The notes beneath the pieces were generated by a model, which was given only the letters and a program-made list of their open reading frames with translations, had not been told where the DNA came from and made no database searches. DNA of 64,000 nt from Buttiauxella gaviniae. GTDB taxonomy: Bacteria > Pseudomonadota > Gammaproteobacteria > Enterobacterales > Enterobacteriaceae. The stretch's first letter is position 1, and each line of letters starts with the position of its first letter. The DNA lies in contig NZ_JBFMVT010000002.1 of NCBI RefSeq assembly GCF_040786275.1, positions 3,286,001 through 3,350,000 on the forward strand, written 5' to 3'. The position numbers and the translations under genes are program-made. Positions 28,834 through 41,597 of the stretch are shown piece by piece.

Positions 28834-30159
28834 ATGCTTATACACAAAAAATCTATACCTCTATTAATGTTAATGGCGGGGTGCAGTTTTATACCGCCCG
28901 CCAGCGCGCTGGATTATTCAACGGGCGGGTTTCTGGAAGATAGCCATCTGGATCTCACACTACAGAACGTCTGGATGCTAAATACCACCGATCAGCGTGC
29001 TGACCAGGATGTCGGTGACCAAAACGCATGGGCTCAGGCGATGCATGTAAACTGGCAAAGCGGATGGCTGTGGGACAGCGTGGGTCTGGATGCCTCATGG
29101 TATGGCGTGGAAAAACTCTATGCCAACGATGCCTTTTACGGCCGAGATCTGGTGCGTGATAACAACGGACACGCAGAGGGCTTTAACAAGGTCGGGCAGC
29201 TTTATGGTAAAGGGCGCTGGGGGGATAAAACCAGGCATCTCAATCTGTGGGCTGGCTGGAAGGAGATGTATAAGTTCGGCACCCTAACTTCTTCCCGTAG
29301 CCGCGCAACGCCGAGCACATGGGAAGGCATAAGCTCAGAAGCGGTTTGGGATGACTTCACCCTGCGCGGGGGCATTGTGACTCGTTTTTCTGAACGTGAC
29401 GAGCCTGAGAAACGGCGCTTCATCACGCTCAGCAGCCAGCAGGAGATTGATTATATTGCCACCGGTGATGCGAGTTGGTCCCCCGCGAAGGGCACTAAAA
29501 TTACTTATGTTGTGGGTGAGGCCAAAGATTATCTGTTACGCCACGGTATCGAGGCGAATGCCAGTTGGCCCCTTTCGGATAAATTTAATTTATTAACCAA
29601 AGGGGTATTTTATTACAACCGAGGTTTAAGCGACTGGGAGGGTAACCGCGCCTTTAACGACGATGCGAAACATCTCTATCTGCAATTAGGTTATCAATAC
29701 GAAGGTTCTGAGTCGGGTATCGGCTGGTCAAAAACTAAAGCGCCGCTGGATAACGGGCTGGGGTATTTCTATTGGCACTTTGGTAAAAATACCCGTGGGG
29801 CATTTAATAGCCCGGCAGATGGCGAAGGCAACGACTATATCAATGACGGCGAGCAGATGATCTATTTATACAGTCAGTATAAATTCTCCCCTGAATTTAT
29901 GGCGGGTATTTATGGCAACTATGGATTTGGGATGGAGTACCAGGATGTTTCCCTGAAAGAGTGGGAATATGGTGGGTATTTCTTATGGTCACCGGAAATG
30001 ATTAAAGGATTCACTATTTTTGCAGGCGCTGGGCCAAGTTATACATGGAAATTAACCAGTAAGAGTACCCCATCGTTAACAGAGGATAACCGTACTTTCC
30101 ACCGGGCAAAGGGCATCGGTGCTGCGGTACGCGTGGAATATAAATTTAATGTGTTCTGA
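28834..30159 (+). CDS. OprD-family outer-membrane porin
   Basis: 441 residues from the ATG at 28834, chosen for AGGA eight bases upstream; an ATG at 28825 is also in frame. The signal peptide ends near PASA-LDY, although LMAGC within it also resembles a lipobox. The mature protein begins DYSTGGFLEDSHLDLTLQN, typical of OprD/OccD-like 18-strand porins. It alternates short amphipathic strands throughout, and ends in a terminal Phe after VRVEYKFNV, the usual outer-membrane sorting signal. It is downstream of RAT 1 and upstream of the SurE-like gene and bglG, so it probably admits beta-glucosides or other aromatic or oligosaccharide substrates to the periplasm. Substrate specificity cannot be read from the sequence. 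Confidence 0.8.
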   Translation: MLIHKKSIPLLMLMAGCSFIPPASALDYSTGGFLEDSHLDLTLQNVWMLNTTDQRADQDVGDQNAWAQAMHVNWQSGWLWDSVGLDASWYGVEKLYANDAFYGRDLVRDNNGHAEGFNKVGQLYGKGRWGDKTRHLNLWAGWKEMYKFGTLTSSRSRATPSTWEGISSEAVWDDFTLRGGIVTRFSERDEPEKRRFITLSSQQEIDYIATGDASWSPAKGTKITYVVGEAKDYLLRHGIEANASWPLSDKFNLLTKGVFYYNRGLSDWEGNRAFNDDAKHLYLQLGYQYEGSESGIGWSKTKAPLDNGLGYFYWHFGKNTRGAFNSPADGEGNDYINDGEQMIYLYSQYKFSPEFMAGIYGNYGFGMEYQDVSLKEWEYGGYFLWSPEMIKGFTIFAGAGPSYTWKLTSKSTPSLTEDNRTFHRAKGIGAAVRVEYKFNVF

Positions 30160-30182
30160 TGAATAACCAGGGAATTAAAACA

Positions 30183-31070
30183 ATGAAAAAATCGCTTCTC
30201 GTTTTGCTGATGCTTCCTGTGCTGAGCGGTATTGCTTATAGCGCAGTGCGCCCAATGCGAATTCTGATCGTTAATGACGATGGCTGCGAATCGGTGGGCA
30301 CTACCTCGCTTCAGGAAAAGCTCGCCGCTAAGGGCTATGACGTCTGGATGGTTGCCCCCGCGACTAACCAAAGCGGGGTAGGGTCCGCCATCACCTTCAA
30401 GCCGAATAAAATTTTTGATGTGAAAAAGATAGCGGAAAAGCGCTATTGCTTCCCCGGCACACCTGCGGATTCTGTTGATTTTGGTCTGCTCGGGTTAATG
30501 AAAAATAACCCGCCAGATTTAGTGATTTCCGGTGTGAATGACGGGCCAAATACCGGCGCCGCGCAGCTCAATTCCGGAACGGTTTCTGCCGCAGCACGCG
30601 CAGTCCGCTATGGCCACCCGGCCATTGCCGCGAGTATTGGCTACATCTTCACTGAAGAAGAGATGAAGGCGAAATGGCCATCTACACATCAGTACTGGCC
30701 TGACGCGGTAGATTATGTGGTAAGTCTGGTCGGCCAACTTGGCGCGGCCTGGCAACCAGGAAAACCGCTGCTGCCTGTGGGGTCGGGGCTAAGTATCAAC
30801 TATCCGCCGCTTGCGAAAAAAGCTATTCACGGGGTAAAAATCGTCAAAAATGAACCGCATCCGGCACCGCAAATTGCCTGGAAAATCCTGGAGGAGGGTA
30901 AAGCGCAGCAGTTGATGAGCGCAGATGCGCTGAAGCCGGTGGTGACTGATACCGATACTGGCTGGCTGAATAAAGGCTATATCACCTGGACGCCTTTTGA
31001 TGGCCAATGGAATGCGCCAGAGTATGACAAACAATACCAGCGCCTGGTTGTTTCTCAGGGTAAAGGGTGA
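30183..31070 (+). CDS. Exported SurE-like phosphatase
   Basis: 295 residues from the ATG at 30183 (AGGGA nine bases upstream), giving the signal peptide MKKSLLVLLMLPVLSGIAYS-A. A start at 30159, overlapping the porin stop, is possible but would precede the signal. The rest is a SurE/acid-phosphatase fold: ILIVNDDG (Asn31-Asp32-Asp33), APATNQSGVGSAIT (Ser64), FPGTPADSV (90-98), ISGVNDGPNTG (Asn119) and SGTVSAA. All metal-binding positions of SurE (Asp, Asp, Ser, Asn) are kept. Cytoplasmic SurE hydrolyses nucleoside 5'-monophosphates; an exported version in a beta-glucoside locus may act on periplasmic phosphate esters. That role is inferred from gene order alone. Confidence 0.8.
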   Translation: MKKSLLVLLMLPVLSGIAYSAVRPMRILIVNDDGCESVGTTSLQEKLAAKGYDVWMVAPATNQSGVGSAITFKPNKIFDVKKIAEKRYCFPGTPADSVDFGLLGLMKNNPPDLVISGVNDGPNTGAAQLNSGTVSAAARAVRYGHPAIAASIGYIFTEEEMKAKWPSTHQYWPDAVDYVVSLVGQLGAAWQPGKPLLPVGSGLSINYPPLAKKAIHGVKIVKNEPHPAPQIAWKILEEGKAQQLMSADALKPVVTDTDTGWLNKGYITWTPFDGQWNAPEYDKQYQRLVVSQGKG

Positions 31071-31149
31071 GAGTTAAGTCGAGATCTGCATCACGATTTT
31101 TCTACCGGTGGGTTGTGGAGTAGGGCGAAGCTGGTACATTCATCGGATT

Positions 31150-32069
<920 letters not shown>

Positions 32070-32101
32070 TCACCGCGCGTCGAAAGGCGGGCGATAAAAA
32101 C

Positions 32102-32177
32102 GGATTGTTACTGCTTCGGCAGGCAAAACCTGAGAACGGGTTTCCCATAACGGGAAGTCGGTCTCAGGTTTTTTTTT
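32102..32177 (+). promoter_or_regulatory. BglG-type antiterminator (RAT 3) overlapping a terminator
   Basis: Starts GGATTGTTACTG (32102), with a TTCG tetraloop, and ends GCAGGCAAAACCT (32131). It matches the E. coli bgl RAT best of the three. AACCTGAGA (32127-32135) pairs with TCTCAGGTT (32162-32170) in a terminator followed by a T-run to 32177. It lies between bglG and bglF. Confidence 0.95.
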
Positions 32178-32179
32178 GA

Positions 32180-34081
<1,902 letters not shown>

Positions 34082-34096
34082 ATAAAGGAGAAGTAG

Positions 34097-35491
<1,395 letters not shown>

Positions 35492-35508
35492 GTTTTTATT
35501 AGCTCGTA

Positions 35509-35604
35509 GACCCCCACCCAGCCTCCCCCTTGCCAGGAGGAGAGGCTTAACAGGGAAATGTTATTGCTCCCTCCCCTGGTTAAGGGGAGGGTTGGGGTGG
35601 GGTC
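35509..35604. repeat. GC-rich intergenic repeat, copy 2 (full palindrome)
   Basis: About 96 bases with complementary ends, GACCCC...GGGGTC. The left arm is GACCCCCACCCAGCCTCCCC and the right arm reads GGGGAGGGTTGGGGTGGGGTC over its last 21 bases with one gap relative to the left arm. The left arm is also present at 27351. The right half overlaps the 3' end of the lysR-type gene and supplies its last codons. Confidence 0.85.
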
Positions 35605-36514
35605 CCACCAAACGCCCAATAAACCCACGCACCCACATCAGCGCCGCATCACTGCTGTGGCGCTGATGCCACAGTAACGCCACTTCAAGCGGAGCCATCC
35701 CCAGCGGGACGGGACTGCTACGTAATCCCCAAATCTCCTGCCAGTTCTCACAAACCCCCTGCGGCACCGTTGCAAGCGCAGGCATCCTGCTTAACAAACC
35801 GGGTAACGCAGAAAAATGCGGCGTGGAATAGCCTATATCCCGTTTCAGCCCTTGTTTGGCTAACAGGGTATCGATATGGCTGCTGGTGGCTTCGCGGTAG
35901 CTCACCACCACATGCTGTTGCGCGGCATACACTTCAGCAGACACAGGCGCGTCGAGCGGTAACTGCGAGGGATGCCAGAGTGTGAGAAACTCCATTCTCG
36001 TCAGAAGCTCACGTTCCATCCAGCGGGCTGAAAGGTTTGCCACGCTGAGCGCCATATCCAGCTCGCCGCCTTCAAGGCGCTGTGCGTCAGTAAATGGATC
36101 GCTTGCGGCTACGTTCAGGCGCACACCCGGAGCATGTTTAGCTAATTCAGGAATCAAACGTGGCATCAGCCACATTTCCATCCAATCGGTCATGCCGATG
36201 GTGATGGTCGCTTTCGCACTGGCGGGGTTAAATTCTGCCTGCTGGAACAGCGCACTTTGTAGCTGCTCAAGTAATGGCATCAGTTCGGTATGCAGTTCCG
36301 TTGCACGGGCGGTAGGTTGCATGCGGTGCCCGCTGCGAATAAAGAGCGGATCGTCAAACATTTCGCGCAAACGTGAAAGGGAACCACTTACGGCGGGTTG
36401 GCCTAAATGCAGTTTATCTGCCGCCAGCGAAACGCTCTGTTCGCGAAACAACACGGCAAAAGCAATCAACAGATTGAGATCGATTTTGCGGAAATCATTT
36501 TCTTTGATAGTCAT
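35561..36514 (-). CDS. LysR-family transcriptional regulator
   Basis: 317 residues from the ATG at 36514, with GGAG six bases upstream; a longer frame from 36694 has no family similarity in its extra part. The N-terminal winged helix-turn-helix is LNLLIAFAVLFREQSVSLAA then LHLGQPAVSGSLSRLREMF. The C-terminal part is a LysR effector domain with the MTDWMEMWLMPRLIPELAKHAPGV start, split around residue 110. The last 14 residues (GPHPNPPLNQGREQ) are encoded by the GC-rich repeat rather than by family sequence. Its target is unknown; it is next to the beta-glucoside operon but on the opposite strand. Confidence 0.9.
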   Translation of the reverse strand: MTIKENDFRKIDLNLLIAFAVLFREQSVSLAADKLHLGQPAVSGSLSRLREMFDDPLFIRSGHRMQPTARATELHTELMPLLEQLQSALFQQAEFNPASAKATITIGMTDWMEMWLMPRLIPELAKHAPGVRLNVAASDPFTDAQRLEGGELDMALSVANLSARWMERELLTRMEFLTLWHPSQLPLDAPVSAEVYAAQQHVVVSYREATSSHIDTLLAKQGLKRDIGYSTPHFSALPGLLSRMPALATVPQGVCENWQEIWGLRSSPVPLGMAPLEVALLWHQRHSSDAALMWVRGFIGRLVGPHPNPPLNQGREQ

Positions 36515-36585
36515 TATTTCTCCAATCACCTGGAGTGATAATAATGCCTCACCACTGTTTTCCGCAAGTTGAGCTGACTTTCGTA

Positions 36586-36617
36586 AAATTAAAAGGGGTG
36601 CCACAAGCGTGGCACCC
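36586..36617 (-). terminator. Terminator downstream of yohP
   Basis: Perfect 9-bp stem GGGTGCCAC (36596-36604) with GTGGCACCC (36609-36617) and an AAGC loop. On the minus strand it is followed by CTTTTAATTTT. It lies 8 bases after the yohP stop. Confidence 0.88.
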
Positions 36618-36624
36618 ACAGTCA

Positions 36625-36708
36625 TCAGAAGATCATTTTGAACACGCCGGTAACGACCAGTAAGCCAATAATAAAGATGATTAAAACCGCCCATAGAATA
36701 ATTTTCAT
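36625..36708 (-). CDS. yohP: YohP, 27-residue inner-membrane protein
   Basis: A 27-codon gene that starts MKIILWAVLIIF and ends GVFKMIF, nearly identical to E. coli YohP. It is almost entirely one transmembrane helix. E. coli YohP is a small stress-related membrane protein whose mRNA is targeted to the membrane. GGGAGCATCA precedes the ATG, giving a good ribosome-binding site, and a strong terminator follows. It was found by reading the minus strand between larger genes. Confidence 0.93.
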   Translation of the reverse strand: MKIILWAVLIIFIIGLLVVTGVFKMIF

Positions 36709-36813
36709 TGATGCTCCCTGTCTGTTATCGCAGTTTTATTAGTATAGGCAAGGAAACAAAAAATGGGGGGAGTGGCCTCCCCATAAACGCAAATTGAGAT
36801 TAATTACAGGTAA

Positions 36814-37551
36814 TCAGATTAACGGTTTACGTGCGGTCAGCAGGAAAATCATCGGGCGCTCTTTTTCTTCATCCAGTGCCGGATTCCGGGCAATTTGCTC
36901 CGCGTCTGGCCCCCATTCATCCAGTTTTTTGATAACAAACCCGCAGGCTATCAGCGCATTTATCCAGCTTGAAAGTTTACGATGCTGTTTTTTTACGCCG
37001 TCGGCAAACCAGTTGCTGATGCGCTCGCCTTCCTGCTGATAGTGATTGACCGGCCAGGATTTTTGCCCGGTCTGATCCGCAAGCCAACCCTGTTTTAGCG
37101 GCGCGGTATAGATGGGATGTTCTGCTGAAAAGACCAGCATGCCGCCCGGTGTCAGCGCCTGATAAAGCGTTGCGAAGAGCGCGTCGATATTTTCCAGATA
37201 ATGCAGCGCCAAAGAGCTATAGAACAGATCGACGCTTTGCGCGTTCAGATGCAACTGTTCGAGATCCTCACGCTGATAAACGATGCCTGCACCCGTGGTC
37301 ATCTCCTGCGCTTTTTCCAGCATTTTTACCGAGACATCAAGCCCGAGAACATGTGCTGCCCCCTGGTCGCGGGCGTAGCGGCAAAACCAGCCGTATCCGC
37401 AGCCTAAATCAACGACGGTTTTACCGGTTAAAGCGGGCAGCAGCGTTTGCATGGCTGCCCACTCTGGCGCGCCGTCCAGCCCTTTGATTGATCGGTCGAG
37501 CGTGGCGTATCCTTCAAAAAATGCAGGGTTATCATAGATATTCTGTGTCAT
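36814..37551 (-). CDS. Class I SAM-dependent methyltransferase
   Basis: 245 residues from the ATG at 37551 (AAGGAG six bases upstream). Motif I is VVDLGCGYGWFCRYA (about residues 47-61), motif II is VLGLDVSVKML (about 68-78), the motif III-like region is DLFYSSLALHYL (about 108-119), and the post-motif is PGGMLVFSAEHPIYT (about 136-150). It resembles the UbiE/BioC-like small-molecule methyltransferases, so the substrate cannot be predicted. The gene starts 39 bases after the stop of the GPH transporter on the same strand, and could be part of that unit. Confidence 0.85.
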   Translation of the reverse strand: MTQNIYDNPAFFEGYATLDRSIKGLDGAPEWAAMQTLLPALTGKTVVDLGCGYGWFCRYARDQGAAHVLGLDVSVKMLEKAQEMTTGAGIVYQREDLEQLHLNAQSVDLFYSSLALHYLENIDALFATLYQALTPGGMLVFSAEHPIYTAPLKQGWLADQTGQKSWPVNHYQQEGERISNWFADGVKKQHRKLSSWINALIACGFVIKKLDEWGPDAEQIARNPALDEEKERPMIFLLTARKPLI

Positions 37552-37589
37552 TGCAACTCCTTGGTAATCCTCGAACTGACACAAGCAGT

Positions 37590-38963
37590 TTAGTTAAATA
37601 GTTTTTCTGAAGAAAGTAACGTGCTCTCCTGAGGCGCTATCCCTGCGTCTAAATCGGCACGTATTTTTTCGTAATGGTCGTCGAGACGGTAAAACTTACC
37701 TATCCACAACATCGAAACCACGATCAGCGCGGCCGGGATATACAGGTAGCAGGCTTTGATGGCGAACAGGGCATCAACGCTTTGTGCGTGGTTCGCTACA
37801 TAGCCGCTCGCCGAAAGCATAATTCCGGTTATTGCGCCCGCACCGGCCATTGCCACTTTGCCAAGAAAACCGTTGATGGAGGTTAATATTCCAGCGGTAT
37901 TAATCCCGGTTTTCCACACGCCATAATCCACGGGATCGGCCTGCATCGAGAAGTAAATCGCGGTCCGTTGCCCGGCGCCTAACGATAAAATCACCGCGCC
38001 GACGACCAGCCCAATAACGTTAATGCCCGCAAAGATCATCACAGCCATGCCGATCAAATTGATGGAGGAAGCGACAAGATAGACGTGGCGTTTTTTCATG
38101 CGCTTTGCCAGCAGGGGAACCGTAAGCGTGCCGAGAAGCGGAACGAAGGTGGAAATCCCGGCAACCAGCGCGGTGAGCTCGGTGTTCCCGACGTAGTAAT
38201 TAAAGAAGTAAACCAGGGCACCCGTCTGGAAGAAAAAGGCTCCCCACATCAGGAAAATATTCACCGCAAAAACAAACCACGGCGGGTTATTGCGCAGGCT
38301 TATCCAGGCGCGCTTTAACGTCATCGGCTCAGAGGTAATGTTAATTTTCTCTTCTACATTGCGAAAACTGATCAGCAAAAAGAAGGTGGCAACAGCCCCA
38401 AACACCATCGCTGTATATAAGAAACCGTGCTCCTGATTCCCCTGACCGAGGGTTTTTACCAGCGGTAAAGTGGCGACGGCAACAATCGTCGATCCCAGCG
38501 AACCCAGCAAGATGCGTACCGTAGAGAGGGTCGTACGCTCTTTTGACTCACTGGTCAGGAAAGGCAGCATCGCGCAAAACGGGATGTTTACGATGGTGTA
38601 CAGGAACGACAGGCACAGGTAGGTGATAAAGGCGTAAATAAGGCGGCCCGTGGTCCCAAAATCCGGAACGTAGAATGCCAGCACGCACAGCAAACCGAAC
38701 GGCACTGCGCCAATCAGCAAGTACGGGCGGCAGCGGCCCCAGCGCGTGCTGGTGTTATCTATCACCAGGCCCATCAGCACATCCGCCACGCCATCAACCA
38801 GACGGGCCACCAGGAACATCAGCCCAACGTAATAGGCGGGAAGGCCCATCACATCGGTATAAAAGTACATCAGATACAACGAGATCATTTGCCAGACGAG
38901 GTTGCAGGACAAGTCCGCAATCCCGTAGCCAAAGCGCTGCCGCCAAAGAGTTGAGGTAGACAT
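37590..38963 (-). CDS. GPH-family sugar transporter (MFS)
   Basis: 457 residues with twelve predicted membrane segments. It belongs to the glycoside-pentoside-hexuronide:cation symporter family: FGYGIADLSCNLVWQMISLY (about residues 11-30), the cytoplasmic loop DGVADVLMGLVIDNT and RWGRCRPYLL (about 57-83), and the central VPLLGTLTVPLLAKRMKKR loop. It lies 24 bases downstream of the GH78-like gene on the same strand, so it probably imports that enzyme's substrate or product, such as a rhamnoside. The sugar is not known. Confidence 0.9.
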   Translation of the reverse strand: MSTSTLWRQRFGYGIADLSCNLVWQMISLYLMYFYTDVMGLPAYYVGLMFLVARLVDGVADVLMGLVIDNTSTRWGRCRPYLLIGAVPFGLLCVLAFYVPDFGTTGRLIYAFITYLCLSFLYTIVNIPFCAMLPFLTSESKERTTLSTVRILLGSLGSTIVAVATLPLVKTLGQGNQEHGFLYTAMVFGAVATFFLLISFRNVEEKINITSEPMTLKRAWISLRNNPPWFVFAVNIFLMWGAFFFQTGALVYFFNYYVGNTELTALVAGISTFVPLLGTLTVPLLAKRMKKRHVYLVASSINLIGMAVMIFAGINVIGLVVGAVILSLGAGQRTAIYFSMQADPVDYGVWKTGINTAGILTSINGFLGKVAMAGAGAITGIMLSASGYVANHAQSVDALFAIKACYLYIPAALIVVSMLWIGKFYRLDDHYEKIRADLDAGIAPQESTLLSSEKLFN

Positions 38964-38987
38964 AAGTAGGTTCTCGACGTTGTTGTT

Positions 38988-40562
38988 TTAGAGGAGGTAC
39001 TTTCTAATGAACCACGAAGGCGTACAGCTCCAGGCGTGGCAATAACTGTTGATGAGCTTGCTGCCATAGGGGGAAAAATCAGGCCGCTGTGGGTCGAAAA
39101 GTTCCCAGAAGGTATCGGCTCCGTGTTCCACCATCGCCCCCCAATAACCTTTAATCTCTTCGGTGGCTTGCTCTATCTCATTCACATGTAATAACGCCGC
39201 AACGTAATGATGCATCATGTAGGGTGTGTTCATCTGAATTTCTGGCGGGTGGCTTTTGAGGCGCACTAACAGTTGTTGCTGGCTTTCGACTGTCCCGACA
39301 TCTGCCAGTACCAGCCAGACTTGCGAAGCACAGGAAATTTGCCGGGATTCCCCGCTGGTGAAAAAGCCGCTTTGTGCATCCCAAAGTTCGCGCAGTGAGG
39401 CGGTTTTAAGGGAAGATATCTGCTCTTCCAGGAAGGCGACTTTACCGGTGTCGTAAAGCCTTGCCAGCATTAACGCTTTATTGAGGCAGTAAATAAGTAC
39501 GCCCTGGGATGCCGCCTGTTTGTTGAGATCTTCATGCCAGTCGATAAACGACCACCAGTCGCTGCTGTCCCGTACGATGCCGTTTTCGCCCACGCGTGCC
39601 AGGGCTATTTCGATTTGCTGCCAGGCAACCGGCCACAGTTCAGCCAGCGTTTGGCGGTCATGGGTTGCGGCGGCGTAATCTTGCAGAACATCGACAAAAA
39701 ATAGGGCGTAATCAAACAGGAACGTGTCGTCTGCGATGACCTGCGGTTTTACAAAAATATTGGCTGAAAGCATGCCATCTTCACGCGTCATGGCTGCGAA
39801 GAGATACAAACAGCGTTTCACCAGAGGGTAATTTTTCACGGTGACATCGTTGACCAACGCCTGAAGACGTAGATCTCCGAGCCACAAACGACGGTCCCGC
39901 TTGGGTCCATCTTCAAACACTTCCTGCATACAGTTTTTTAAGGTGTGGATCGCCACTTCATCAATGCGTTTGAGCGGGTGGTCCATAGTTTGGCACTGCG
40001 GCAGTGCGACGAGGGATGCCGACGTTACGGTATCAAGCTTTAACGAGGTGAAACGCAGCCGAAATTTGCGTGATAACGCGACGATGTTAATTCGCAAATA
40101 GCGGCAGCAATAGCGGCGCGGCAGGCGCATACGGTGCGGCAATTCGTCTAAATAGCAGTCTTGTTGTTGTAGCCAGCTACTGCTCAGCCATCCGCTGTAG
40201 TCTGAAAAGGGCTCAACCACTTCCGCGAGTGTTTCACCGAAAATAAACTGTAGATGCGCAGGGGCGTCGGGCGGGCTGCCAACCGATTCGCAGGCAAACT
40301 CCAGATAACCCACGCAATGCTCACCAAAATCAATAATGACATGCTCACCCTGGGCAAACTCTTGCTGAAGAAAACCCGCTGCGGTATTTACCCTCTCTGG
40401 CCGCCAGCCGTGAATTTTCTGCTCGTCTTTTTGTGCACTGACTATCGCCTGCGGGAAAATATCGCGGTGATAAAGTTCAGGGGCAATCTCCTCGGCCCGG
40501 GCTAACATTTGCGGATGGCGAACCATGTTGAGATGTTGATTTTGCTGCAATGCCTGTGACAT
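38988..40562 (-). CDS. GH78-like glycosidase (putative alpha-L-rhamnosidase)
   Basis: 524 residues from the ATG at 40562 (AAGGAC upstream); the earlier ATG at 40586 lacks a site. It has an N-terminal beta-rich part (about 1-195, with VIIDFGEHCVGYLEFACES) and an (alpha/alpha)6-like catalytic domain. EVFEDGPKRDRRLWLGDLRL (about residues 213-232) is the motif holding the acidic residues of GH78-type enzymes; WSFIDWHEDLNKQ and DTFWELFDPQRP follow. No signal peptide, so it should act in the cytoplasm on imported glycosides. With the GPH transporter downstream and the AraC-type gene divergent, it forms a small catabolic unit. It is shorter than typical GH78 enzymes, and the family call rests on the motif only. 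Confidence 0.7.
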   Translation of the reverse strand: MSQALQQNQHLNMVRHPQMLARAEEIAPELYHRDIFPQAIVSAQKDEQKIHGWRPERVNTAAGFLQQEFAQGEHVIIDFGEHCVGYLEFACESVGSPPDAPAHLQFIFGETLAEVVEPFSDYSGWLSSSWLQQQDCYLDELPHRMRLPRRYCCRYLRINIVALSRKFRLRFTSLKLDTVTSASLVALPQCQTMDHPLKRIDEVAIHTLKNCMQEVFEDGPKRDRRLWLGDLRLQALVNDVTVKNYPLVKRCLYLFAAMTREDGMLSANIFVKPQVIADDTFLFDYALFFVDVLQDYAAATHDRQTLAELWPVAWQQIEIALARVGENGIVRDSSDWWSFIDWHEDLNKQAASQGVLIYCLNKALMLARLYDTGKVAFLEEQISSLKTASLRELWDAQSGFFTSGESRQISCASQVWLVLADVGTVESQQQLLVRLKSHPPEIQMNTPYMMHHYVAALLHVNEIEQATEEIKGYWGAMVEHGADTFWELFDPQRPDFSPYGSKLINSYCHAWSCTPSWFIRKYLL

Positions 40563-40772
40563 ACCGGGTCCTTGATGATGAAGCAATAAGCTGAGTTTAG
40601 GGCGGGAGTCTTTTAGCGAGCTATTCTCAGGCTGCCACTAATTGTTAGCGTCTGGCATTTTCAGTGGGGTACTGATGTTGGCGATCACAAATCGAAAAAT
40701 CGGGATCGTTATTTGGTTGGAAGTGTTTTATTTTGCCGACAGATCCGGACGGGTGGGTGTTAAGTGAGTGCG

Positions 40773-41597
40773 ATGGTGAATAAATTAGAAGTTAGTCAGT
40801 ATTTTCCCGATGAGCAAACCAAGCTGTCTCTCTATACCAGCGACCCTGAGGACAATAACTGCGAGCATAGTCATAGCTTTCAGGAATTAGTCATTGTTGA
40901 AGAAGGGCACGGCCTGCATGTTATTAACGGCAAGCCGGTTTTTATTCAGCAAGGCGACGTCTTTTTTATTAACGTTAACGATGTTCATTTCTACGATGAA
41001 CTGGGTACGTTAAAGCTCATTAATATTTTAATTAATCCGCAGGTTGGGTTTATCTATTTGGCTCAAATAGACGAATTATTAGGCACTCTTACGGGTAACC
41101 GTGCGGCGAATTATGGCTGGCTTACCCCTGAGACAAAAGCTCAGTGCAAACGGCTGATTAGCCAAATCTTTTGTGAAGAGATGTCTACCGTTGCCAACGT
41201 GGCGCTAAGAGAGTCGCTCTTTTTTAATTTAGTGACCACTATCCTTTACGCGCAGTCGCAAGCTGAATACAGCACCACGCGCTATAAACTGCATAAACTC
41301 CTCAGCTATTTACAGGAAAACTGTTTTAACGAAATAGACTGGCAGCAAATGGCTCATCAGTTTCATTTAACGCAGCGCACCGCCTCGCGCCATATCAAAG
41401 AAGTCACAGGGCTCACCCCGGAAAATTACCTCAAAAGATTAAGGCTGGTTTCCGCGCGTGTAAAACTGAAAGAGACGGATATGACAATCACCGAAGTCGC
41501 CTATCTTTGCGGTTTTAGCAACAGCAATCACTTCACCACATCGTATAAAAAAGTGTTCGGCGTCACCCCGAGCGTGGAGCGAAAACGGGCGGGTTAG
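40773..41597 (+). CDS. AraC-family transcriptional regulator
   Basis: 274 residues from the ATG at 40773; a GTG at 40764 is an alternative, and neither has a strong ribosome-binding site. The N-terminal cupin-like domain is EHSHSFQELVIVEEGHGLHVINGK (split, about residues 31-54) with FFINVNDVHFY. The C-terminal AraC domain has two helix-turn-helix units: IDWQQMAHQFHLTQRTASRHIKE and MTITEVAYLCGFSNSNHFTTSY, with the usual FKK-like end YKKVFGVTPSVERK. It resembles RhaS/RhaR in layout. It is divergent from the GH78-like gene, so it probably activates that gene and the transporter. Confidence 0.9.
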   Translation: MVNKLEVSQYFPDEQTKLSLYTSDPEDNNCEHSHSFQELVIVEEGHGLHVINGKPVFIQQGDVFFINVNDVHFYDELGTLKLINILINPQVGFIYLAQIDELLGTLTGNRAANYGWLTPETKAQCKRLISQIFCEEMSTVANVALRESLFFNLVTTILYAQSQAEYSTTRYKLHKLLSYLQENCFNEIDWQQMAHQFHLTQRTASRHIKEVTGLTPENYLKRLRLVSARVKLKETDMTITEVAYLCGFSNSNHFTTSYKKVFGVTPSVERKRAG

